A stretch of 64,000 nucleotides of DNA, taken from contig CAJUCE010000006.1 in NCBI GenBank assembly GCA_910584865.1, forward strand, positions 62,001 through 126,000, given 5' to 3'. Source of the stretch: an uncultured Acetatifactor sp. (lineage in GTDB: Bacteria; Bacillota; Clostridia; Lachnospirales; Lachnospiraceae). The position numbers and the translations under genes are program-made. Below, one piece after another: positions 51,163-58,349 of the stretch. The first letter of the stretch is position 1. The number at the start of each line of letters is the position of its first letter. Below the pieces are notes generated by a model. The model ran no database searches. It was not told the origin of the DNA and saw only the letters and a program-made list of their open reading frames with translations.

Positions 51163-52310
51163 TTATAATTCATCCAGAAACAGCTGCACCCTGGTCTGAA
51201 TCTTCTGCACGGTGGCGTCCAGTGTGGCATCGCCGGCAAAGTACATCCCGGCCTCTTCAGAGACAATGACCCAGACAGGGTCTGATGATACGCCGTATTT
51301 ATTCCGCAGGGCAGATTCCGCCATCTTCTCTACCCCGCTGATATATTCATCTACATCCGCCGCCTGCTTCTCCCCATCGGAATCCACATCATAAGTCTCC
51401 CCTCCGGCACATAGGCAAACATTCCTTCCCCGGTGCGCAGGAGCACACCCTCTTCATATCCGTCGTATACCGCAAGGGGCGTCATGGGGCAAACATATGC
51501 CTCCCCGGTTCCGCCCAATTCCTGGAATACCGGTTCCGTCCCGGTGACGCAATACCCATATACCCTGCCGTCTTTTCCGGCTGCAATCCCTTCCAGTGAT
51601 TCCAATGCAGGCTCATATACCGTTTCCAGACTGCCATCCGCTCCGAAACAAATAGCGCGGCCGCCTTTCCCATAATTGTATAGTATGACTTTGCCGTCCC
51701 GGGTTATCGTTCCCTGATCCAGCTGCTCTCCCACACCTTCCAGTTCTTCTGCATCCGGCTCTCTCCTCCACAGAAGATTTCCGTCCGGACCGTACTTTTC
51801 CAGTCTGTAACCAGTCGTCCCTTCCTCCCCATCGTATAATCGCCAGAAAATAAAACAGTTTCCTTCCTTGTCTGCCAGCAGGAGCGGCCTGTTCATCTCG
51901 AATAAATATTCTATGTCAGTCATGGCATACAACTTCTCCTCATAGCCATCGGTAATCCGTTTTCTGGTGATTCCATAATAGGGCTTTTGAAGCTCTCCGT
52001 TCTCGTCTATTTTCCCGATTTCTGTATGATCGGCTATATACAGCCATTCACTGTTTATCGCATGCACGGAAGTATATGGTGAGATCTGCATATCCGTTTC
52101 CATATAGTGAAAATCTGCGACTGCCGTTATTCCGCCATCGCCCTCCGGAGAGATTCCGATAGTATCCTGCCGTATGGCGGAAGCACTTTGTTCTTCCCCC
52201 ATGCCGAATGCGGAGTCCGGGTTTTCCCGGGCTCCGCAGGAAGCGGCTAACAAAGACAGAAATAATATTGCTGCGCATATTCTTCTCTTATATTTCGTAC
52301 CTGTCCCCAC
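51163..52310 (-). pseudogene. Truncated paralogue of the fused binding lipoprotein
   Basis: The upstream part (52310 to about 51390) encodes a signal peptide with lipobox LAASCGARE and about 290 residues matching the N-terminal region of the intact neighbour (GRVYGYCVTGTEPVFQELGG against GRAYAYCVTGETPVFAQLGS). At the codons for AYVPEG the match jumps, in another frame, to the neighbour's last 70 residues (EEAGMYFAGDATLDATVQKI against DEAGMYFAGDADLETTVEKI). About 370 codons, the whole solute-binding core, are absent. The GGAGG-preceded ATG near 52317 is out of frame with the GTG used, so a 5' frameshift may also exist. An N-terminal lipoprotein could still be made. Confidence 0.85.
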
Positions 52311-52340
52311 TTTTCATTCTTCCTCCCACTGTGTTTATCC

Positions 52341-54605
52341 TCACAGTTCATCCAGAAACAGCTGCACCCTATTCTGAATCTTCTCTACAGTCGTTTCCAG
52401 ATCAGCATCCCCCGCAAAGTACATCCCTGCCTCATCGATCAAAATCCACCACACAGAACTCATCCCCGGCCATTGATCATACACTGCAGAATCTACCCAC
52501 TTACGTACAGCTTCGGCATCTTCTTTCGTAAATTCCTTTAAAATATAATCAGGATTCACATATGGATCCGTCAAATCCTCTTCAAAGCTGTCCTTTCGGA
52601 CCGGAAAGGCCCAGTCGATTCCGTCCTGCATTTCCTTAGACAACAGGAACTCCAGAAAACGCCATGCCCCTTCCTTATTTTCCGACGCACTGTTAATTGC
52701 ATAGATTTCTTCGGTCAGCAGTTCACACTCTGCGCCGTCCCAGCCCGGGTATCCTACACTCATCGCCGCCTCATCTACGAGCACAAAGTCCTGCGCTTCA
52801 TAATAAGGCCAGGCCTCCAGCACCCAATCCCAGTTTTCCGAATATGCCGACAGCGGATCCCCACCGGAAGATGTATATGGATAACTCTCCCACTGGCGGC
52901 ACTCCTCCAGAATCCGCCTAAATTCCTCTGTGTCAAAATGACACTCCCGATTCTCAAAATCCACAAAGTACGCTCCCGGCGAAATTCCCATACAACAATA
53001 AAAAGCAATTGTCGGCGACTGCTCATTGAACATCCGTTTTCCTCTTGCGAATTCCAGAAACTGTAGCGGCGTCCAGTTCTCTGCGGCCTGTTCCAGCTCC
53101 TCTGTGCGAAATGCCTGCCACATTTTAATATAGAAATCCGGAATCACCAATACATTCTTTCCTGCAACCGTAGATGCCCGCATCACAGAGTCCAGGATAT
53201 CCTCCCCGCTTACTGCATTGCTGCCGGCATAGTAATCTCCCAGCTCTTCAAATGCTCCCTTTGCCGCCAAATCAAGTACATCCATCTGCCTTACGCCAAC
53301 TAGGTCAGGACCTTTCCCCTGTAAAAGTTGCCTTTTCAGCTCCTCATCATAAAGCCCTTCATGGGGAATGATTTCCACCTTATATTCTTTGCTTTGCCTG
53401 TTGAAGCGCTGTACCAGATATTCCGTATGGTTCTCAAATTCCTCAAAATAATCTGACAATTCCATCGTGATAATCTGTTTTCCGGGATAGTCCTGACTGC
53501 TCTCAAAATGGATATTGGCCAATGTGAGAACCTGTTTCGTACGCTTTAAGGAACTCTTGCCACTGTCAAACTGTTCCCGGCACAAGAGCTGCACGGCTTC
53601 CCCGCTTCCGGAAAGCAGCTGGATATTGCTCCCATTTATCTGCACATATTCATCCTCCCAGCCCCAGAGCATTTCCGTCTCACCAGCTTCCGGAATATAC
53701 CGCCACAGCCCCTCCCCGGAACACAGGTAGATTCCCTCTTCCCAGCCGCTATACACCTGCAGCGGCTTCATGGGACAGCTATAGATCCCGTCTCCGCTGC
53801 CCAGCTGCGCAAAAACAGGGGTTTCACCGGTGACACAGTAAGCGTAGGCACGCCCTTCCTTTCCGGCGGCCACACCCTCCAACGTCTCCAACTCCGGCGT
53901 ATACCTCTCTATATAACGCCCATCCTGCCCGAAAGCAAAGACGCTTTCACCAGGGCCTATGTGGTACAAAAAGATCCTGCCATCCCCAGACACAGTTCCC
54001 TGACCCAGCGTTTGCCCTATTCCTGCCAGCTCCTTGGGCGTATATTCCATACGCCAGATCAGCACTCCCTCTCCGTCTCGTTTCTCCAAAGAATACCCTG
54101 TCGGATCTGCCTTCTCTCCAAAATCATCCTCGGCATAAAAAGACCAGAAGGTATAGCAATTTCCATCTCCATCCAGAAACAAAGACCGGAGAGTACTCAA
54201 TGCCACAATTGTCTCACTGGCCCAAAGCAGACTGGGGTCTTCCTGTCCTGAAAGCGCTCTCCTGCATATCACCCAGTGCGTTCGGTCCCATGTCTCGCCC
54301 TCTCCCTCTTCTGTTATCATGTCAACATAGTATAGCCAATCACTTCCTATGGCCATCCGGTCCTCCCACCGCATGGGTTCGTCCAGTTCCAGGTAAGTGA
54401 AATCCGCCACTGCAACCGGATGACTTTCGGTCTCTGCAACACCTGTTTCCTCCGATGTATTTTCTCCTGAAGTATTGATCCTGCCTTCTTCCACGCCGGA
54501 AACGGGATCCGGAGTATTCCGAATCCCGCAGGAAGAAACTGCCAGGAGCATGAGCAATGTAAGCAGACCGCACTTTATTTTGTTGGTTAACGGCATAACT
54601 GACAT
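52341..54605 (-). CDS. Large lipoprotein: N-terminal propeller-like region fused to a solute-binding domain
   Basis: 754 residues. The lipobox is LAVSSCGIR (Cys26), then an acidic linker. Residues 60-300 hold beta-rich repeats (LEKRDGEGVLIWRMEYTP, FGQDGRYIERYTPELETLEG). Residues about 370-754 look like an ABC family 1 binding protein (YLVQRFNRQSKEYKVEII, LFDIL-like GPDLVGVRQMDVLDLA, EEIYAINSASENKEGAWRFL). AGGAGGAG precedes the ATG. There is no permease nearby. It lies 41 bp after the small secreted protein gene and upstream of a broken tandem copy. A role in extracellular sensing is possible; the ligand is unknown. Confidence 0.78.
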   Translation of the reverse strand: MSVMPLTNKIKCGLLTLLMLLAVSSCGIRNTPDPVSGVEEGRINTSGENTSEETGVAETESHPVAVADFTYLELDEPMRWEDRMAIGSDWLYYVDMITEEGEGETWDRTHWVICRRALSGQEDPSLLWASETIVALSTLRSLFLDGDGNCYTFWSFYAEDDFGEKADPTGYSLEKRDGEGVLIWRMEYTPKELAGIGQTLGQGTVSGDGRIFLYHIGPGESVFAFGQDGRYIERYTPELETLEGVAAGKEGRAYAYCVTGETPVFAQLGSGDGIYSCPMKPLQVYSGWEEGIYLCSGEGLWRYIPEAGETEMLWGWEDEYVQINGSNIQLLSGSGEAVQLLCREQFDSGKSSLKRTKQVLTLANIHFESSQDYPGKQIITMELSDYFEEFENHTEYLVQRFNRQSKEYKVEIIPHEGLYDEELKRQLLQGKGPDLVGVRQMDVLDLAAKGAFEELGDYYAGSNAVSGEDILDSVMRASTVAGKNVLVIPDFYIKMWQAFRTEELEQAAENWTPLQFLEFARGKRMFNEQSPTIAFYCCMGISPGAYFVDFENRECHFDTEEFRRILEECRQWESYPYTSSGGDPLSAYSENWDWVLEAWPYYEAQDFVLVDEAAMSVGYPGWDGAECELLTEEIYAINSASENKEGAWRFLEFLLSKEMQDGIDWAFPVRKDSFEEDLTDPYVNPDYILKEFTKEDAEAVRKWVDSAVYDQWPGMSSVWWILIDEAGMYFAGDADLETTVEKIQNRVQLFLDEL

Positions 54606-54646
54606 AGGTCTCCTCCTTTTTGTTCCTGTAATGATATTTTTAATTG

Positions 54647-54973
54647 CTAATCTGCTGCATACCTCGCTACAGAAACATGTCTTCTTTCTGTTGTAGGATG
54701 TGTAACTGCTCTAAAATAACACCCCTCTGGACAGGAATAAGTAATGGTCACATCATGAAAAGTCGTAATGAGTACACAACCCGCCGAAGCATGTTCTGGT
54801 AATGGACACGTTTCACTTTCATCCCATGATTTTATTTCTGTAGTCTCAGTTATAGTCCCTCCGCATTTTCCACATACCGCCGCCGCCATCACCGGCATCA
54901 CACTCTGCACCGCTATCACCAGACCCATAACAGCAGCAATCGCCAGATTCTTAAATTTTCGCGTACTTTTCAT
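54647..54973 (-). CDS. Small secreted cysteine-containing protein
   Basis: 108 residues. A signal peptide (cleavage near PVMAAAVCG) is followed by a mature part of about 77 residues with six cysteines, including a CGKCGG knuckle, then CPLPEHASAGC and CPEGC, and several histidines; metal binding or disulfides are possible. GGAGG lies before the ATG. The promoter region (55035-55064) carries a palindrome. It is first in a likely operon with the fused binding lipoprotein. I do not recognise the family. Confidence 0.7.
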   Translation of the reverse strand: MKSTRKFKNLAIAAVMGLVIAVQSVMPVMAAAVCGKCGGTITETTEIKSWDESETCPLPEHASAGCVLITTFHDVTITYSCPEGCYFRAVTHPTTERRHVSVARYAAD

Positions 54974-55026
54974 ACTAATACCTCCATCTTCATTTGTATT
55001 TTTTGAAAACTTCCCACGAAAAGTTT

Positions 55027-55064
55027 GTATCTATAGAATATCAGATACCTCCTTCTCTGGTCAA
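55027..55064 (-). promoter_or_regulatory. Promoter with overlapping palindrome before the secreted protein gene
   Basis: On the minus strand, TTGACC (55059-55064), 18 nt, TATTCT (55035-55040). GTATCT and AGATAC (55027-55048) form a dyad covering the -10 region, a likely place for a repressor or activator. Confidence 0.5.
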
Positions 55065-55113
55065 GGGACAGAGTTGTTTAAAAATTGAGATGTTTTTACA
55101 ACAACTCTGTCCC
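55065..55113. repeat. Perfect 14-bp inverted repeat GGGACAGAGTTGTT / AACAACTCTGTCCC
   Basis: Arms at 55065-55078 and 55100-55113 enclose a 21-nt AT-rich loop that itself pairs partly (TAAAAA/TTTTTA). It can fold on both strands and may be a bidirectional terminator-like element or a small mobile-element remnant. Confidence 0.7.
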
Positions 55114-55150
55114 TGTTCAAGCTGCTCTCATTATGGTACAATTCTTACAT

Positions 55151-55221
55151 GAAGAGTCCTGTTCAGAACAGAAAAACGAAGCTTTCTACAAATGATAAAG
55201 CTGCTCTGAATAGGATTCTTC
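55151..55221. repeat. Imperfect 21-bp inverted repeat upstream of the peptide gene
   Basis: The arms at 55151-55171 and 55201-55221 match at 18 of 21 positions around a 29-nt loop with AAGCTTT. It would lie in the 5' leader of the peptide transcript if that starts near the TACAAT box at about 55136. Confidence 0.6.
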
Positions 55222-55296
55222 ACAATATATATTCTAATATTCCAAGTCAGGCCCGGTATAGCTGCCTGATCCTGGACTAGAAACGGAGGTATGCAA

Positions 55297-55521
55297 ATGA
55301 AAAAACGCTTTGTTAAACACTTAATCCGATTTACTGCTGTCATGTCCCTGTGCGCTGCTGTTCTTACAGGCAATCCGTCCGGCGTTACGCCTGATCCGGA
55401 ACCGGGAGACGGAGAGCCAAAGATCACCATTGAGAATCCTGGGGCAAATGATATTCCGGGAAATAGGCCGGGGATTGCTCCACATGACGACGATATACCC
55501 CAAAAACTTGTTGATGAATGA
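55297..55521 (+). CDS. Small secreted peptide, candidate signalling peptide
   Basis: 74 residues from the ATG at 55297, 7 nt after GGAGG (an ATG six nt earlier is too close). The N-terminus MKKRFVKHLIRFTAVMSLCA is a clear signal peptide. The mature part is Pro/Asp/Glu-rich (GVTPDPEPGDGEP, then NRPGIAPHDDDIPQ), without cysteine. The stop is 1 bp from the 3' end of the TPR/HTH regulator gene on the other strand, and a plus-strand terminator lies inside that gene. Location and form recall RRNPP-type regulator/peptide pairs; that role is inference. No homologue was recognised. Confidence 0.6.
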   Translation: MKKRFVKHLIRFTAVMSLCAAVLTGNPSGVTPDPEPGDGEPKITIENPGANDIPGNRPGIAPHDDDIPQKLVDE

Positions 55522-55522
55522 T

Positions 55523-57325
55523 CTATTTATCCCCGCAATCTTCTTGACATAATTTTTTTTGATAAAATGCCTCATGGCATTTTTTCTTACCTAATCTGCA
55601 GAGTACAATGCACCTGGTAAGCTCGCTCTTGTAATCGTAAAAAGGTTCTTTCCGAAGGCTCTTCCGTTTCCGCGCTGCATCATTCCAGCATCGACCGTAT
55701 AAAGCACTTGGCAAAGGTGATAGTCTACGGAAACGGAGACTTTCGTCAATTATATTTTCAATATATTGATCAGACTTATCAAAATAACCCAAATTGCCCC
55801 ATTCACTGCCTATATATCTCATAATAAATTCATACATATTATTGACAGTCCCTATCAAGCAGTTTTCCTCAAAAGGCTGATATATCTCTTCAAATCGTTT
55901 CATACAAAGCATAAACTCTTCGCTGCCCTTATCCATTCCATGCATCATATTATTGATACACGACTGTTCCTCATGTGTCAGATACTTCTCCCCCTCTTTC
56001 AAAAAGGCCTCAAAAGGCAACGTCAGTTCCAGCGCACTTCGCAATGCGCTGCAGCAAGCTTGGGCATCAAGTTCGCCCTGCTCCTCCCGCAGAAGAATCT
56101 CGCTATGCAATAATGTCTGCTGGTTACATCGTATTTCCAGGGGCACCAGCTCTTTCAGCCTTGCATACAACCCTTGTGCCTTATCCATCCGCCGATCATT
56201 GATACACTTCCTCAATTCTGTCATCAATTCCCTCGCCTCCGGCTTCTCCGTGACCAGCTCCGTCCTCCATCTCTCCCGGGGAAGCCCCAGGCGGTCAAAC
56301 AATCCTTCCACAATTGCATTCTGGGGTACTGTCTTCTTGTTTTCCAGGCGTTCAAGGGTTTTCACATCACAGAAGCCCTCACACAGCGTCTGCCTGTCTA
56401 TCCCCAGCATCCTGCGGCGGATTCGGACGATATCATTGATACAGACCACTCCTTTTTCCACATAGAGGTAGCAGTAGGAAAAGGTTTCCTTCCGGACACC
56501 GAATTCCTCATATACAGATTCCAAGGCCTCCTTCCATTCTGCATTTTCCCTCAATACGGACTTCAGAGCTTCCGCTTTTGTGTATTCCTCTCTTTGGACG
56601 AAATCCTCTATCATGCGTCCCAAAAGCTGTCCCCGCATATCCAGAAGCTCCCAGAGATAATACATCCTGGAATGATCCCGCAGACACTCTACCGCAAGAT
56701 TACAGTATCTCAGCAACTGTTGAACCGTAATTTTGCGTTGGTTTCCTGCGGTATCCTGTCCCTGCATTACGATAGTATTCCCCTTCCCGCAGTGTCCGTC
56801 CTCAGTCTTTTCCAGCAGACGGCATCCCAGAAAGTATACCGCTTTGGGATAAATCTTTGCCCTTCCCACACCGTCCAGACCAATGGTATCTATGTAATCA
56901 ATCACCGCCAGATAGTCTTCCGGGCATCCCCCGTCCTCCCGGGCATGCGCACTCTCCAGGATCAGGTTCAGTTCCTTGATAGAAAGGACGCATTTCTCAA
57001 GCTTTTTCTCCCTAAGCACGGGTATGGTCATACGTGCCGCCTCTTCCAGAAGGGGCAGGAGTTCCCTCCTGTCCGCTCCTTTACAGAGTCGGATCTGCGC
57101 CAGCATACTGAGATAAAACTGCCATTCCAGCCTGTCGCTGACGTTTCGCCTGGATGCTTTGATATAGGTCATCCGATACTGTTCCAACAGCTCTGCCGCC
57201 TGCTCCGGCTCCTCGCTCATGATATAATACAGGATCCGCTGCCTGGCTTCCCAGTGGGCATACTCTCTGTAATCCAGATAATGCTCATAATCCTCCGCCC
57301 CCACACCCAATACTTCCTTATGCAC
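55523..57325 (-). CDS. TPR-rich transcriptional regulator with central Xre-type HTH (RRNPP-like)
   Basis: 600 residues from the GTG at 57325 (an in-frame stop lies just before). The protein is mostly alpha-helical, with TPR-like repeats on both sides of a helix-turn-helix at about 298-350: INDIVRIRRRMLGIDRQTLC, then TLERLENKKTVPQ. Peptide-sensing RRNPP regulators join such an HTH to TPRs, usually with the HTH at the N-terminus, so the central place is unusual. A promoter TTGTAC-N17-TATAAT lies at 57378-57406. It is tail-to-tail with the small secreted peptide gene. It is cytoplasmic. No strong ribosome binding site is visible. Confidence 0.75.
   Translation of the reverse strand: MHKEVLGVGAEDYEHYLDYREYAHWEARQRILYYIMSEEPEQAAELLEQYRMTYIKASRRNVSDRLEWQFYLSMLAQIRLCKGADRRELLPLLEEAARMTIPVLREKKLEKCVLSIKELNLILESAHAREDGGCPEDYLAVIDYIDTIGLDGVGRAKIYPKAVYFLGCRLLEKTEDGHCGKGNTIVMQGQDTAGNQRKITVQQLLRYCNLAVECLRDHSRMYYLWELLDMRGQLLGRMIEDFVQREEYTKAEALKSVLRENAEWKEALESVYEEFGVRKETFSYCYLYVEKGVVCINDIVRIRRRMLGIDRQTLCEGFCDVKTLERLENKKTVPQNAIVEGLFDRLGLPRERWRTELVTEKPEARELMTELRKCINDRRMDKAQGLYARLKELVPLEIRCNQQTLLHSEILLREEQGELDAQACCSALRSALELTLPFEAFLKEGEKYLTHEEQSCINNMMHGMDKGSEEFMLCMKRFEEIYQPFEENCLIGTVNNMYEFIMRYIGSEWGNLGYFDKSDQYIENIIDESLRFRRLSPLPSALYGRCWNDAARKRKSLRKEPFYDYKSELTRCIVLCRLGKKKCHEAFYQKKLCQEDCGDK
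55564..55585 (+). terminator. Plus-strand terminator for the peptide gene, inside the regulator's 3' end
   Basis: AAATGCC and GGCATTT pair around TCAT, followed by a T-run, about 45 bp after the peptide stop. On the other strand it is coding sequence for the regulator's C-terminus. It supports a real plus-strand transcript. Confidence 0.65.
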
Positions 57326-57377
57326 TCATGTTTCTTGAGCGGACTTTCGATTTATACCTATGGACCGGCTTATGTCC

Positions 57378-57406
57378 ATTATATCGTAAATTTCCCATCA
57401 GTACAA
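57378..57406 (-). promoter_or_regulatory. Sigma-A promoter for the TPR/HTH regulator
   Basis: On the minus strand, TTGTAC (57401-57406), 17 nt, TATAAT (57378-57383), 53 nt before the GTG start. Confidence 0.75.
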
Positions 57407-57528
57407 GAAATGCCGTCGCGCACTGCTTTATCACCACAAAAAACAGGAGCCATGCCCGACAGTTTTGTCCCTTGTCCAGGCATAACTCCATTTAACCCTG
57501 CATTCCCAATATTGATAAGAATTGCCGG

Positions 57529-58338
57529 TCAGCCAATCAGCACCGTCTTCCCCTCAAAAGCAAATCCGTAATGCCGGATCCGCTCCTGAGAAATCCCCTT
57601 CGCTAACAGCTCCACATCATATGCTTTCTCCTCGATCTGCCGCAGCGCAGCCGACACGGTATCCGCCAATGTCTTCTCATCCTCCGGATCTCTCACCTTG
57701 AATTCCAGCACAAAGGCTGGATCCCCGGCCTTCAGAGGATCCAGTATCACATCATAGCGCCCGAACCCGCTCTCCCGGTTGGATGTGATGCGGTACCTGT
57801 CCGCCAGGTCTACCATCAACCCAAGTACAAAACCATAGTAGAACCGCTCCGGTTCTGTGGCTTCCGACGGCTTATTTCCTGCGTCAAAGAAACTGAAGGT
57901 TGCCAGGGCTGTCCTGTTCACATAGACATTCATCGCCTTTTTGTCATCAGTCAGCATTGCCTTGACAAATGCATTGTAGGCCGGTGTATAGTCTGCGAAC
58001 CAGCTATTTATCATCCGTCGAAACATCTGCCGTACTTCCTTATTTGTCAAAGATAACGCGTATACTGCTTCGCTGTAATCATTGTCTGCGGTACAGGCAT
58101 CCACCTTAAGATAACCGCTGGCCAAGAGCAGGCTCCAGATAGAGTTGATATCGCTGTCCAACTGATTAAATATAATCTGTTCATCAATCACCGCATGGAA
58201 GGCTTTGCCCTGCAGCAGGTCTTCCATAACCGTCTTTACCTCTGCTTCTCCCTCCCTGATCAGCTTTCCCACAAGGCTGTTGGAGCTGGTATTTGCCCAA
58301 TAGGCCGCGAAGCGTCCTTTCCGATTCCCTGCCGCCAT
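57529..58338 (-). pseudogene. C-terminal fragment of an AAA-ATPase-like / PD-(D/E)XK nuclease-fold protein
   Basis: 269 residues beginning RFAAYWANTSSNSLVGKLI, a motif from the middle of these proteins. The rest contains the PD-(D/E)XK nuclease-fold domain with the core GRYDVILDP and AFVLEFKVRDPEDEK (D, then ExK). The usual N-terminal AAA-ATPase-like half of about 280 residues is missing. There is no ribosome binding site before the ATG at 58338. These proteins are multi-copy in gut anaerobes and of unknown function. It directly follows alaS (11 bp). Confidence 0.75.
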
Positions 58339-58349
58339 ATCTGCTTAAT

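Larger units (their letters stand above)
54974..55296. other. Divergent intergenic region with promoter, operator-like palindrome and two inverted repeats
   Basis: No gene is seen in these 323 bp. It separates the minus-strand secreted protein gene from the plus-strand peptide gene and carries the promoter and dyad (55027-55064) and two hairpins (55065-55113 and 55151-55221). Confidence 0.7.
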
